The notes below the pieces were generated by a model. It saw only the letters and a list, made by a program, of their open reading frames with translations. It searched no databases and was not told the origin of the DNA. Made by a program: the position numbers and the translations under genes. From positions 62,001 to 126,000 of the forward strand of contig JAGOPY010000008.1 of the NCBI GenBank assembly GCA_017991835.1: a stretch of 64,000 bases of DNA, read 5' to 3'. This document shows positions 48,097-59,025 of the stretch, piece by piece. Within the stretch, counting starts at the first letter, position 1; each line of letters begins with the position of its first letter. Source of the DNA: Bacteroidales bacterium. GTDB taxonomy: Bacteria; Bacteroidota; Bacteroidia; Bacteroidales; JAGOPY01.

Positions 48097-51000
48097 ATGA
48101 GAAAACTGTTACTATTTATTTCGGCTCTGTTTCTCATTCATATGAGTTACGGGCAATTGACGGGAATCAAATCGATCCCCGGCGATTATGCGACGATTGA
48201 AGCGGCCATCACTGCACTTAACGCGCAGGGTGTAGGAGCCGGAGGAGTGACCTTTAATGTTGCTGCCGGCCATACAGAAACCTTTACCACCGTGACCGCC
48301 GGTTTGGTTACCGCCAGCGGAACAGCGGGCAACCAGATCATTTTTCAGAAAAGCGGGGCAGGCGCTAATCCGCTGATTACAGCCGCCACTCCCGGAACCG
48401 GAACGATGGATTACATCATCTGTCTTTCAGGTGCTGATTACGTTACGTTCGATGGTATCAACGTCCAGGAAAATGCCGCCAATACCACCTCAACCATGCA
48501 GATGGAATGGGCGTATGCAGTATTAAAAGCGTCTGTGGATAACGGTTCACAAAATAATACGATAAAGAATTGTGCGATAAGCCTGAATTCAGACAATACT
48601 GCAAGTTATGCAGTCTATTCAAACAATCACACACCTACCAGCACTACACAGCTAGTTATTGCTGATTTGGCCGGAACCAACTCCTACAATAAATTTTTCG
48701 GCCTGAACGTATCCAATACCTATCATGGTTTTTATCTCTATGGCAGGGCGGATGCCACACCGTTTACTTATTATGACCAGGGCAACGAACTGGGTTTCGG
48801 GGGCGCCAATACAGTCAACGGACTGGGCAAAGCGAGCGGCACAACTACCACATATGGCCTTTATTGTTATTATCAGAACAATATCAAAATTGCGAACAAT
48901 ACCTTTACCGGTACATGTAGCAATACAACAGGCGGGCTTTATCTCATGTACCTCCTGACTTCCACGAACTCGAATGTGGATGTTTTTGGTAACACGGTCA
49001 GTATGACCTATCTCGGTACGGGTGCGTTTTATGGAATGTACGCTTCCGGGTTCGGGTCATCAGGTACAACCAATACGGTTAATTTTTATAATAACAGCAT
49101 TATAAACAATACTGTTCCGAATTATACTTCGGGAACCGTATATTGTATTTACATTTCCACAGGGGGAGTCAACGCCAATTTCTATGGCAATAATGTATCC
49201 GGAAATACTTTTGGAGGAGGAGCTTCGGCAACTGCAACCGGCACCATCTACTATACCTATTTTGCCAGTTCGCCTACCACAGCAGGGACTACCAATATGT
49301 ATAACAATACGGTATCCAACAATGCCCGAATTCAATCCGTACTTGGTTCAGGTACAACCTATGTTTTCTATAACGGAGGCTCGGGAAATGTATTCAATGA
49401 ATACAATAACACCATTAATAATATTACGCTCGCATCAACCGGAACAGCATATGTTTTTTACAACCTGTTCTCCGGCGTAACAAAAAATGTTTATAACAAT
49501 ACTATAAGCAATATTAATAATGCTAATACTACGGTTTATACCATTTACAACGGAAACGGAACCGGGGCCGGTTATTTCTATAATAATAAGATCCAGAACA
49601 TCACCATGAATTCGGCTTCAGGTACACTTTATGGTGTTTACCAGTCATCGGGTGTCAATCAATTCTATTATAATAATTATATTTCCGAATTGTATGCCCC
49701 TGCAGCTACCGGTAATCCGGCCATATACGGGATGTATCTGTCAGGTTCCACGACACTCGGAGCATTCAATAATACGATCTACCTGAATGCATCATCAACG
49801 GGTGCGGCGTTTGGTGTTACCGGGATATATGCCAGTACATCTCCTGATGTGACGTTGCGAAACAATATCGTGATCAATAACTCCACCCCGGGTGCAACCG
49901 GAAGGGTTGTTGCTTACCAGAGAAGCTCTACTACCCTAACGACTTATAACAATTTATCCAATAACAACGACTTCTATGCCGGAACGCCCTCATCCAACCG
50001 GTTAATTTACTATGACGGCACCAACTCCGACCAGACGCTTGATGCTTTCAAATCAAGGGTTTCGCCGAGAGATGCCTCATCTATTACGGAGGTTCCGCCA
50101 TTTGTCAATGTCGTTTCGATGCCTTACAACCTGCATATACAAACGACGATTCCTACACAATGCGAAAGCGGCGGAGCCACGGTTTCGGCCCCTGTAAATA
50201 TCATTGATGACTACGACGGAAATCCCCGTTATCCGAATGCAGGATATCCTGACAATGCGAATTCACCGGCAGCGGCCCCTGATATCGGCGCTGATGAATT
50301 TGGCGGATTAGCGCTTGATATAACCCCGCCAAATATCCTTTTCACACCCTTTGTAAATACCTCTGTAACTGGTAACAGGACTTTAAATACAACCATCACC
50401 GACCCGAGTGGTGTTCCCACAGCCGGTATAGGATTACCCGTCCTTTACTGGAAGATCAACAGCGGTTCCTATACCCCGGTAACGGCAACTTATCTTGGCC
50501 CGAACCAGTACTCGTTTACATTTGGTGCCGGCGCTGTATTGAATGATGTTGTATCATACTATATTGTAGCACAGGATAATGTGTCGCCCACACCCAATGT
50601 AGGTGCCAATCCATCCGGTGGCGCGAGTGGATTCAGCTTTAATCCCCCGGCTTGCAGCACTCCTCCGACTACTCCTTATTCATATATTATTGTCGGTGCA
50701 TTGTGTGGAAATTATACGGTAGGTGCCGGGCAGGATTATGCGACCCTGACTGCTGCCATTGCCGATATTAATCTCAAAGAAGTGACCTGTCCGGTTACCT
50801 TTACCCTGACCGATGCATCTTATTCCTCAGGAGAGACATTCCCCCTGACCATCAATACCATTGCCGGTTCGAGTCCCGTGAATACGGTTACGATCAAACC
50901 TGCAAGCGGCGTATTCCCCGTGATCAGCGGAAGCTCCTCAACTGCTTTAATCAAGTTGAACGGAACTCAAAATCTGATCATTGACGGTTCTAACAGCGGT

Positions 51001-54000
51001 GGAACATCAAGGGATATGACGCTGAACAATACCGTAGCCAGTGGTACGACGGCCGTTGTGTGGATTGGCAGCCTGGGTGCCGGAATGGGTGCTTCCAACA
51101 ATGTCGTTAAAAACTGTGTGATCGCCAATGGCTATAATGGTTCAACTTCCTATGGCATTTTTATTGGCGCAGCATCCGGAATAGGAACAACAGGCCCCGA
51201 TAACCATAATGTGACCATCATGAATAATGCGATTTCGAAAGCGTATTATGGGATTTACGCCGGTGGTGTCACAACAGGCTTGTTCAATAATCTGACCATT
51301 GCTGACAATATCCTTGGCGCAGCTGTTTCGACCGATTACATCGGATATTACGCCATTTACCTGAACGGTGCCAATGCCCCGCTGGTAAAAGGAAATGAAA
51401 TCTATAACATGATCACTTCATCTTCGACCAGCCAGACCGGGATCTGGCTCAACGGAGATATTCCGAATGCTGTGATTGACGGTAATAAGATCCATGATTT
51501 GCAGAATAACAACACGGGAGGATGGGGCGCATTCGGCATCAATGTTAATGCCGCGACCGTTACCGGGGCCCTCATTCAAAATAACGTGATCTATAATATC
51601 AATACGATCAATTATTCAGCCTCTTCAACCACCTATAATCCATTCGGTATCCGCCTGGTAGCAGGAGCAAACCATAAAATTTACCATAATACGGTACATT
51701 TGACCGGAACGCAGTTCAATTCAGGGACAGCCGGTTCTTTGTCAGCTTGTTTGTTACTGACAGCTTCCAGCGTGACAGGTCTTGATGTAAGGGATAATAT
51801 TTTCACGAACAACCTGGAAGGATTGGCCGGATCAGCATCATACTGCGTGTATGCTCCTACCGGAACGACCTTTGGCACCATCAATTACAATGATTATTAT
51901 GCTTACGGCACGTACGGTGTTTTAGGTTTCCTGGGAACGGCCCAGACAACGCTTCAGGCCTGGCAGGTCGCTACCGGGCAGGATGCGAACTCTGTATCTG
52001 TCATTCCGAATTATGTATCTTCCACCGATTTTCATCCTACCAATACAGCAATCGATAATCTCGGATTTTACCTGTCGTCTGTGCCAAAGGATTTTGATGG
52101 AATGGCACGCACCAATCCTCCGGATATGGGAGCCTATGAATTCGGAACCAATCCGTTCGTAACGACTGTGGCTGCCACCAATGTCGATTGCGATGGGGCG
52201 ACACTGAATGGCGTAATTAATCCGAATGGATTGATTGTGAATACCTATTTCGATTATGGCTCGGATAACACCTATGGCAACAGTGTTGCCGGTGTCCCTG
52301 CAACTATTTCCGGAACCACAGATGTGGCCGTAAGTGCGGCGTTATCACTTCCTGCCGGATCTACCTACCATTTCAGGATCAGGGGTGTTACCTCCCTCGG
52401 CGTTCACGTTTACGGAGAGGATATGATGTTTACCACCTCAGTTTCCGGACCTCCGGTGGCTGTTACATTGCCAGCTACTGATATCGGTTCAAACTACGCT
52501 ACACTGAACGGAACAGTCAACGCACTTTGTGCTACGACTACCGTAACCTTTGAATATGGTCCGACTGCTGCTTATGGCTTCACGGCTACCGCTGCTCAAA
52601 GCCCGGTTATTGGAGGAAGTAATGTTGCTGTCAGTGCATATTTATCAGGACTGACCGTTGGGCAAATGTATCATTTCAGAGTCAAGGCCGAAAGTGTCAA
52701 TGGAACTACTTATGGTGGTGATCTAACCTTCACGACAGGCGCTAATCCGCCTACTGTTACTACCACAGCTGCAACTAATATAGAAACCAATACGGCTACA
52801 TTGAATGGAATTGTTAATGCCAACGGCCAGGATGCAAACGTGTGGTTTGAATATGGTACTACTGTTGCGTATGGCACTCCAGTAACAGCTATTCCGGCAA
52901 TTGTTTCCGGAAATAATCCTGCAGCTGTTCAAGCCGACATATCTGGACTGATTGCAAATACTCAGTACCATTTCCGTTGTGTAGCCCAGAATATTGGAGG
53001 AACAACTTATGGCAATGACATGGTGTTCAATACAGTATGTCCTTTACCGGGACCTGCAGGTGCAATAGATGGACCTGCATCAGTTTGTGAATCAATTGGT
53101 GGATATGTGTATTCCATTGATCCGGTTGATTATGCCACCGGGTATACCTGGACTGTACCAGCCGGTGCTTCAATTACCGATGGTCAGAATACGACATCTA
53201 TCACTGTTAGTTTTGCCATGGGCGCCCCAGGAGGCAATATCATTGTTGTACCGACAAACATATGTGGTAATGGCCCGGGAAGCAATCTATTCATTACTGT
53301 ACGTCCATTACCTGTTCCCGTTATTATTGGTGAGAACGAGGCTTGTATTACTCATCAGTATACTTATTTTACAACAAGTGACATGTCTGACTATGTCTGG
53401 ACTGTATCTGCAGGTGGTCAAATAATGTCAGGGGCAGGAACTAATAGTATTGTCGTAAAGTGGAATAGTCTGGGTAGCCAGTTTGTTTCAGTTAGCTATA
53501 CAAACACTTATGGATGCCCGACAGCAAATCCCACTGTTTTCAATGTATCGGTTGGTGCACTTGCAACCCCCAGCATTGCCGGAAGCAACAAGGTCTGCGT
53601 GAATTCGGGGCTGCATGTTTATACGACACAGCAGGGATTCTCCGGTTACCAGTGGACGGTAACAACGGGAGGAACCATTGTCAGCGGACAGGGTACCTAC
53701 CAGATAGAGGTCAACTGGACTGGTGGCGGCAATAAAACTGTCTCTGTCAATTACGCCACTTCCTTTGGATGTTATGCCGCTGATCCGGCTACTTTCGCTG
53801 TAACGGTCATGCCGGTTCCGGCAGTACCGGGTCAGATCACCGGAACCCATGGACTGTGTGCAGGTGCAACCGGCATCAGCTATTCCGTCGCTGCCGTACC
53901 CGATGCACTGGGCTATGTATGGGAACTGCCTTATGGCGCTACTATCGTCGGCGGTGAAAATACCAACAATATCCTGGTAGATTTCGCCCCGGATGCCGCT

Positions 54001-54564
54001 TCCGGAAATATCCGCGTGGCTGCCGAGAATTATTGCGGCGTCAGCGGATGGTCACAACCCTATGCTGTCACGGTCAACCCGATTCCGGAAACACCGGAAG
54101 CTACTGTCGATGAGTTCTATATGCTCCATAGCAGCGCTGCCGAAGGCAACCAGTGGTATTTTGAAGGAGAAATGATCGATGGCGCTACGGAACAGGATTA
54201 CCAGGCTACCGAAGAAGGGATCTATTATACGATCGTTACCCTCGAAGGATGCGTCTCTGATCCGTCCAACGAAGTAGATGTGATCTTTGTCGGTATGGAT
54301 GAAATGAACGGAACCGGATTCTCGATCTTCCCGATCCCCAACGACGGTAAGTTCGTTGCCAATATTGCCATTAACGGCGAGGATGTGTTCTCCGTTAAAG
54401 TATACAGCGACCTCGGGGTCAAAGTATATGAGCGGAATAACATCCGGGTGAATGGTAAGGCACAAATCCCTGTCGACCTGAACAATCCCGGTAAGGGAGT
54501 TTATACGGTTGTGCTCCAGGGTGATAACCAGACCTTTACCAGAAAGATGCTGGTCACCCGGTAA
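48097..54564 (+). CDS. Giant T9SS type A adhesin-like protein with beta-helix, Fn3 and PKD-like domains
   Basis: 2155 residues from ATG 48097 (signal ending HMSYGQ). Two right-handed beta-helix parts (about 20-720 and 890-1350) carry many GxY..YNN.I / NNTI.NI rungs and a SIPGDYATIEAAITALNAQG head. Between them is a FlgD/Ig-like module. Three Fn3-like repeats follow (TNIETNTATLNGIVNANGQD, FEYGTTVAYG, YHFRCVAQN), then four Ig/PKD-like modules (TGYTWTVPAGASI). The end (FSIFPIPNDGKFVAN, GVYTVVLQ, KMLVTR) is a type A sorting domain. It should be exposed on or released from the surface and may bind polysaccharide. A terminator follows at 54604. Confidence 0.88.
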   Translation: MRKLLLFISALFLIHMSYGQLTGIKSIPGDYATIEAAITALNAQGVGAGGVTFNVAAGHTETFTTVTAGLVTASGTAGNQIIFQKSGAGANPLITAATPGTGTMDYIICLSGADYVTFDGINVQENAANTTSTMQMEWAYAVLKASVDNGSQNNTIKNCAISLNSDNTASYAVYSNNHTPTSTTQLVIADLAGTNSYNKFFGLNVSNTYHGFYLYGRADATPFTYYDQGNELGFGGANTVNGLGKASGTTTTYGLYCYYQNNIKIANNTFTGTCSNTTGGLYLMYLLTSTNSNVDVFGNTVSMTYLGTGAFYGMYASGFGSSGTTNTVNFYNNSIINNTVPNYTSGTVYCIYISTGGVNANFYGNNVSGNTFGGGASATATGTIYYTYFASSPTTAGTTNMYNNTVSNNARIQSVLGSGTTYVFYNGGSGNVFNEYNNTINNITLASTGTAYVFYNLFSGVTKNVYNNTISNINNANTTVYTIYNGNGTGAGYFYNNKIQNITMNSASGTLYGVYQSSGVNQFYYNNYISELYAPAATGNPAIYGMYLSGSTTLGAFNNTIYLNASSTGAAFGVTGIYASTSPDVTLRNNIVINNSTPGATGRVVAYQRSSTTLTTYNNLSNNNDFYAGTPSSNRLIYYDGTNSDQTLDAFKSRVSPRDASSITEVPPFVNVVSMPYNLHIQTTIPTQCESGGATVSAPVNIIDDYDGNPRYPNAGYPDNANSPAAAPDIGADEFGGLALDITPPNILFTPFVNTSVTGNRTLNTTITDPSGVPTAGIGLPVLYWKINSGSYTPVTATYLGPNQYSFTFGAGAVLNDVVSYYIVAQDNVSPTPNVGANPSGGASGFSFNPPACSTPPTTPYSYIIVGALCGNYTVGAGQDYATLTAAIADINLKEVTCPVTFTLTDASYSSGETFPLTINTIAGSSPVNTVTIKPASGVFPVISGSSSTALIKLNGTQNLIIDGSNSGGTSRDMTLNNTVASGTTAVVWIGSLGAGMGASNNVVKNCVIANGYNGSTSYGIFIGAASGIGTTGPDNHNVTIMNNAISKAYYGIYAGGVTTGLFNNLTIADNILGAAVSTDYIGYYAIYLNGANAPLVKGNEIYNMITSSSTSQTGIWLNGDIPNAVIDGNKIHDLQNNNTGGWGAFGINVNAATVTGALIQNNVIYNINTINYSASSTTYNPFGIRLVAGANHKIYHNTVHLTGTQFNSGTAGSLSACLLLTASSVTGLDVRDNIFTNNLEGLAGSASYCVYAPTGTTFGTINYNDYYAYGTYGVLGFLGTAQTTLQAWQVATGQDANSVSVIPNYVSSTDFHPTNTAIDNLGFYLSSVPKDFDGMARTNPPDMGAYEFGTNPFVTTVAATNVDCDGATLNGVINPNGLIVNTYFDYGSDNTYGNSVAGVPATISGTTDVAVSAALSLPAGSTYHFRIRGVTSLGVHVYGEDMMFTTSVSGPPVAVTLPATDIGSNYATLNGTVNALCATTTVTFEYGPTAAYGFTATAAQSPVIGGSNVAVSAYLSGLTVGQMYHFRVKAESVNGTTYGGDLTFTTGANPPTVTTTAATNIETNTATLNGIVNANGQDANVWFEYGTTVAYGTPVTAIPAIVSGNNPAAVQADISGLIANTQYHFRCVAQNIGGTTYGNDMVFNTVCPLPGPAGAIDGPASVCESIGGYVYSIDPVDYATGYTWTVPAGASITDGQNTTSITVSFAMGAPGGNIIVVPTNICGNGPGSNLFITVRPLPVPVIIGENEACITHQYTYFTTSDMSDYVWTVSAGGQIMSGAGTNSIVVKWNSLGSQFVSVSYTNTYGCPTANPTVFNVSVGALATPSIAGSNKVCVNSGLHVYTTQQGFSGYQWTVTTGGTIVSGQGTYQIEVNWTGGGNKTVSVNYATSFGCYAADPATFAVTVMPVPAVPGQITGTHGLCAGATGISYSVAAVPDALGYVWELPYGATIVGGENTNNILVDFAPDAASGNIRVAAENYCGVSGWSQPYAVTVNPIPETPEATVDEFYMLHSSAAEGNQWYFEGEMIDGATEQDYQATEEGIYYTIVTLEGCVSDPSNEVDVIFVGMDEMNGTGFSIFPIPNDGKFVANIAINGEDVFSVKVYSDLGVKVYERNNIRVNGKAQIPVDLNNPGKGVYTVVLQGDNQTFTRKMLVTR

Positions 54565-54603
54565 TGAATTGATTTAGGATCATCATCTGATCCGGAAATT
54601 GAA

Positions 54604-54637
54604 AGAGGCTGCTTGTTCATCAGGCAGCCTCTTTTTT
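54604..54637 (+). terminator. Rho-independent terminator after the giant adhesin gene
   Basis: AGAGGCTGC (54604-54612) pairs with GCAGCCTCT (54624-54632), followed by five further T. A strong 9-bp stem. Confidence 0.92.
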
Positions 54638-54688
54638 GTGGGTCTTCCGACGACTAAAGCCGTCGGTTAATGATTAGAGTCTTAAGAA

Positions 54689-55519
54689 CTAAGGTTTTGG
54701 TGCAAGCTTTACTGTTTTGATCCGTAGCCGGGTCGGGGAGGCCAGTTGGCCAATATCGGGACGATCCTGGGTGTCGCTGCCTGCCTGGCCGCCTGCACCG
54801 GGAGGCGGTCCTCCTCCGGGCATCCCACCGCCGTACATGCCTCCGCCATGCATTCCGCCACCTCCCGGCTGACCACCTCCGGCTGGCATCGCTCCGGTCA
54901 CATCCATGTACCCGGTTTCAAAAGCAATACTGACAGGATGATCGGCTGCACCGGCAATGGATAATCCCATCCGGTCGAGGGCAAGGATTAAACTGACGGA
55001 GAGTTTTCCCCCTTCCATCATTTCAAACCGGCCATTGAAATTTTCATCCATACGGGGATCAATTTCCAGGCTCTCATTCTTTTCTGCAAAACCCTGAAGG
55101 ATCATTAAACCGTTTTTAGCCGCCATCATGGCCATACGGGCTTCTTTACGGTCGCCACGCCCCGGATCGGCCGCAGGCGCAGGCAGTTTGACTGAACTAA
55201 CCGGAAATTCGATGGCATATCTTTTCTTGCCCTTCGCTTCAGGGTCGATCCAGGTGGTCAGGCCAAAACGCATGATCTTTTGGATGGCTGCTTTATCGGT
55301 TGCCACCAGCGTGATATATAACCTTGAATCATCATTTGAAACGAGAAAGAGCATCCCGCTCTTTTCATTATACTGCATCAGGTTTAACAGATCGGCCTCA
55401 TTATCTTTCACGACACCCGGATACCATTTCGATTCGTAGTAAGCTACCTTCTGCGCGTTCACGCTGAGGGCCAGGCAAAACAGAACCGCAGCCAGTATAA
55501 GAATGTTTTTTTTCATCAT
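54689..55519 (-). CDS. Exported protein with Gly-rich tail, function unknown
   Basis: 276 residues with a signal peptide (ending SVNAQ). The folded part (about 22-210) has KVAYYESKWYPGVVKDNEAD, SRLYITLVATDKAAIQKIMR and FGLTTWIDPEAKGKKRYAIE, a pattern I do not recognise as a named enzyme. Residues about 215-255 are a Gly/Met/Pro-rich stretch (GGGMHGGGMYGGGMPGGG). It lies 9 bp downstream of the TonB-receptor-like gene on the same strand, so the two are probably one unit. Confidence 0.65.
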   Translation of the reverse strand: MMKKNILILAAVLFCLALSVNAQKVAYYESKWYPGVVKDNEADLLNLMQYNEKSGMLFLVSNDDSRLYITLVATDKAAIQKIMRFGLTTWIDPEAKGKKRYAIEFPVSSVKLPAPAADPGRGDRKEARMAMMAAKNGLMILQGFAEKNESLEIDPRMDENFNGRFEMMEGGKLSVSLILALDRMGLSIAGAADHPVSIAFETGYMDVTGAMPAGGGQPGGGGMHGGGMYGGGMPGGGPPPGAGGQAGSDTQDRPDIGQLASPTRLRIKTVKLAPKP

Positions 55520-55528
55520 ATTCTTTTT

Positions 55529-57970
55529 TTAGAAATAAGAATTCATATTGATCACATCGTAGTCACCGTCGAAACTGTCGGCAGATCTTTTGCGGTTGTA
55601 ATTGTTGAATTTATAACTCAGGGCGATATTGAAAACAGGCGCTTTACGCCAGTTTTCGCCGGTTATATAATAGTTTTCGCCTTCACTGGTCTCTTTCATG
55701 TGCCTTGAGTCAAATATATCCCTGATGTTAAGTGTGATCGACAGGTTATTATTAAGCAGATCCTGGCGCGCAGAGAAACCGGTATAAAAGGTCCCTTTCC
55801 GGGTGCCGTCGACAGTTATGGAAGGGCTGTCATAGTTGCCGTTAAGCCTGATTTTAGTCCCTGTTTTCAGATTGGCGGCCAGTTCAAGGCTGGCCATCCA
55901 GTTGGTGCTCCTGCGGGTCTCTATTTCACCGTTTTCCGTTTGATTCAAAGCATAGTCGTAAAGAGAAGCTATCGGATTGATGGTCAGCCAGGTATTGGCT
56001 TTGATATTGCCGGAGGCTTCAATACCCAAAGATCTGTCATTATTGATATTTTCCATCGTTATCATCATCACCCCTTCATCATTTAATTTCTGAACCCTGG
56101 TCATCTTATTGTCGGTCAGCCTGTAATAGGTTTCAATTGTAAGAAATGAGTACCCGAAATATTTCTGGTAATTCAGCTCCATGTTGTGTGAAAATTCAGG
56201 CTCAAGCTGCGGATTGCCGGCAAAACTGCTGAATGCGTCTGAAAACATCGTATAAGGGTTCAGCATATGCCCCCTGGGCCGCTGGACCCGTTTACTGTAA
56301 GAAAGCTGCATCTGCTGGTTATAAGGCAGTTTATAGGTCAGATAGAGGCTTGGGTAAAGATCAAATTTCTCGTAAGGGTAATCGCCACCGCCCGTGACCT
56401 GGTGCAGGTTCCGGTCGGTGTATTCAGCCCTCAGGCCCGCTTTGATGCCAAGTTTTTTAATTTCAGTGGCATACGTCCCATACAGAGCGTAAATATCATG
56501 AGAGAAATCGTACTGATTGCTTTGACCTAAATCCAAGATCCAGCTAGTGTAAAGCGTATCGAAATTTAAATATTCATAATCTTCTTCCGTGCGGTCTATC
56601 CGGAGCTGAAAACCGGCTTCCAGTTTACTCTTATCATTAAAATTATGTTCAAAATCAATATCCCCTCTGAATTCTTTCTCGCTTTCGGTTGTTTTCTGCC
56701 TGTAATTGTAAAGATAAGCGCCTGTTTCACTCCAGGTTGAATCCGAATAATACTGCTGTGTAATCTGTTCCCCGGAATCATCACCCTGGTCAAACGTGAA
56801 CTGTGTAGTCAGTTCGGTCCCTTTCTCATTGAATTTATGGATATCCCTGAGAGTGAACTGGAAAGAGGGGTGATCGGATTCATCGAGGGCATCGGTAAAA
56901 TAGTATTCGCGATCGGTTGCAGTAGAACTCCAGTTTTCATTTCTGGTATCCCCGCCCCTCGACATGCTGAAGAAGCGGTAACTTCCTTCCGCAGTAATCG
57001 TGTTCTTGTCAGTAATACTGTAATCGACACCTCCCTTAACGCTGATGCTTTGCCTTTTCATCAGGTTTTCGGCATTACTTTGCAGGAATTCCGTTGTATC
57101 TCCTATATATGATTCTCTGTAGCTTTCCCGGAACATGGGCATTTCACGGCTTCCAAAATCAGCGCCCAATGAATAGCTGGCTTTCCTGGTCCGGTAGTTC
57201 AACAACAAACTGCCTGAATAGTCGGGGCTGGTGCCGGCACTGAGATTGATGATCCCCGAAAGCCCTTTCAGGCTGTTCTTTTTGGTGATGACATTAATGA
57301 TACCCGCCGTACCATCCGGGTCATATTTTGCGGATGGGTTGGTAATAATTTCGATTTTTTCGATGGTCGATGCCGGAATCTGGTTGAGGGCGTCGCTTCC
57401 TGTCAGGATACTCGGTTTTCCATCGATAAGGACAGTAAATGATGTACTTCCGCGCAGGGCTACGTTTCCCTCAAGGTCAGTAGAAACCGAGGGAATCCTT
57501 TCGAGGACATCAACCGCCGTTCCTCCCTGGGCCTGCAGTTGCTGGTCGACATTCACCACTTTGCGGTCGATCTTATATTCTACCAGTGGCTTATCCGCCA
57601 CGATTTCCACCTCATCCAGGTCGGTCACGTCCGCTTTCAGCATAACCGTTCCGATATCTATCACCGTTCTTTTATCTTCAATTTTTATCCCCTGTACAAA
57701 TATCTTCCGGAAACCCATAAACCGGATGATCAGGTTATATTCGCCAAAATCAATTTTTTTAAACTCAAACAAGCCTTCCGAATTCGTGATCACTCCGTCG
57801 ACCATCATTGAGTCTTTAGATGTATAAAGGGTAACAGTAGCATATTCAACGGGTGTATTGGATAAGCTTTCGATGACTTTACCTTTGATTACTCCGGGGG
57901 CAGCCTCATTGGAAGCGTATAAAGCGCTGAATAACAGAAAGAAATATAAAATTAATCCGATCTTCTTCAT
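55529..57970 (-). CDS. TonB-dependent outer-membrane receptor (carboxypeptidase-regulatory N-terminal domain)
   Basis: 813 residues: signal peptide, a CarboxypepD_reg-like domain (IKGKVIESLSNTPVEYATVT, EYNLIIRFMGFRK), a plug (VDVLERIPSVSTDLEGNVAL, FTVLIDGKPSILTG, IEKIEIITNPSAKYDPDGTA) and a barrel (LSYSKRVQRPRGHMLNPYTM, NPQLEPEFSHNMELNYQKYF). It is of the outer-membrane protein beta-barrel family rather than SusC. The ligand is not evident; the exported Gly-rich protein gene follows 9 bp on. Confidence 0.88.
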   Translation of the reverse strand: MKKIGLILYFFLLFSALYASNEAAPGVIKGKVIESLSNTPVEYATVTLYTSKDSMMVDGVITNSEGLFEFKKIDFGEYNLIIRFMGFRKIFVQGIKIEDKRTVIDIGTVMLKADVTDLDEVEIVADKPLVEYKIDRKVVNVDQQLQAQGGTAVDVLERIPSVSTDLEGNVALRGSTSFTVLIDGKPSILTGSDALNQIPASTIEKIEIITNPSAKYDPDGTAGIINVITKKNSLKGLSGIINLSAGTSPDYSGSLLLNYRTRKASYSLGADFGSREMPMFRESYRESYIGDTTEFLQSNAENLMKRQSISVKGGVDYSITDKNTITAEGSYRFFSMSRGGDTRNENWSSTATDREYYFTDALDESDHPSFQFTLRDIHKFNEKGTELTTQFTFDQGDDSGEQITQQYYSDSTWSETGAYLYNYRQKTTESEKEFRGDIDFEHNFNDKSKLEAGFQLRIDRTEEDYEYLNFDTLYTSWILDLGQSNQYDFSHDIYALYGTYATEIKKLGIKAGLRAEYTDRNLHQVTGGGDYPYEKFDLYPSLYLTYKLPYNQQMQLSYSKRVQRPRGHMLNPYTMFSDAFSSFAGNPQLEPEFSHNMELNYQKYFGYSFLTIETYYRLTDNKMTRVQKLNDEGVMMITMENINNDRSLGIEASGNIKANTWLTINPIASLYDYALNQTENGEIETRRSTNWMASLELAANLKTGTKIRLNGNYDSPSITVDGTRKGTFYTGFSARQDLLNNNLSITLNIRDIFDSRHMKETSEGENYYITGENWRKAPVFNIALSYKFNNYNRKRSADSFDGDYDVINMNSYF

Positions 57971-58055
57971 CTCAACAAATTTTCCGCAAAGAAAAACACA
58001 GTTGATGAAGTAAAAAAATAAAATCGATGAACATGGGCAATTCTGAGGTAAATAA

Positions 58056-58086
58056 TAAAAAAACCGACGGGTAAATCCATCGGTTT
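58056..58086 (-). terminator. Rho-independent terminator after the IPTL-CTERM-like gene
   Basis: On the minus strand AACCGATGG and CCGTCGGTT pair around ATTTAC or so, followed by a run of T. It lies about 50 bp after the stop. Confidence 0.8.
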
Positions 58087-58136
58087 ATTATTTGTCATTC
58101 AACGGGAGGAATCCGTCGGATGCTGAATTCAGGCAA

Positions 58137-58877
58137 TTAGATGATTTTTCTGAAGCGGACCACGGCAAAGATCAGGATCAGGCCGATGCCGATGAATAAA
58201 GCCCAGTCTGAAACCGGTGTTGCAACCGGTCCGGGTGTGATGCTGCCAAAAGTAACATCATCGAAACCGCATTGGTTAGCGGCGCCGGTGAATGCAACCG
58301 ATTTGGCAGTTCCGGCAAATGAAATACCGACCGCATCCCAATGACAGAAGGTTCCGTTCGGGTCGCCGGTACAATTCAAAGTATAATTAGGCGGGAAATT
58401 TTCCTGTGCCAGCAGATTGCCAGTGCCATCCACGTTATCATAAACATATACGGTAATGCTGCCAGAGCTGGTATAGTAGAAAGAGAATCCGGTGGTGAAT
58501 CCGGCCGGTACATTCATGGTAGTAGCTGCTCCATCCAGGAAAAACATGCAGGAATTCGGGGAAGGTTCATTGGCAAAGTTACCGCTTCCACCTGCATCGC
58601 CGTCGATAATTCCTAGTGTATTGCCACCAAAATAGATTCCGTAATTCGGGCCGGCGCCACCATTGTAAAAGTTACCAATCGGAAGCTGGTCCCCGACACC
58701 TTCAAAGTCAAGCACAATGACTTCGCGGCTGCCGTTTTGCTGGCTGGCTTCGCCCCACGCCCGGATTTGTTCTTCCGTAACCGTTACTTTAGCATCAGGC
58801 AGACAAAAGGTTGGCGCCTGGGCTTTGGCAAAAGTCATAAAGGCCAATGCCACAATAAGGAGTGAATACTTTTTCAT
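58137..58877 (-). CDS. Exported protein with IPTL-CTERM-like C-terminal anchor
   Basis: 246 residues from ATG 58877, where the signal peptide starts (MKKYSLLIVALAFMTFAKAQ). The body is a beta-sandwich that begins VIVLDFEGVGDQLPIGNFYN and GIYFGGNTLGIIDGDAGGSG, as in PEP-CTERM-type exported proteins. The C-terminus is VSDWALFIGIGLILIFAVVR then FRKII: a PxSxW box, one helix and a basic end, the layout of IPTL-CTERM sorting signals. This differs from the T9SS tails elsewhere in the window. The processing enzyme is not in the window. Confidence 0.7.
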   Translation of the reverse strand: MKKYSLLIVALAFMTFAKAQAPTFCLPDAKVTVTEEQIRAWGEASQQNGSREVIVLDFEGVGDQLPIGNFYNGGAGPNYGIYFGGNTLGIIDGDAGGSGNFANEPSPNSCMFFLDGAATTMNVPAGFTTGFSFYYTSSGSITVYVYDNVDGTGNLLAQENFPPNYTLNCTGDPNGTFCHWDAVGISFAGTAKSVAFTGAANQCGFDDVTFGSITPGPVATPVSDWALFIGIGLILIFAVVRFRKII

Positions 58878-59025
58878 TTTTATAGATATTAAGTTAATAA
58901 ATGACCTTCTGCTAACAAAAGTAACGTTATCAGTTCGTGAATGCAAGTTTTTGATGTCCGGATAAACTTCATTCGTACATAATTTATTAAAAAAAGATAC
59001 ATTTGATTTTAAATTTTCTGGACAG

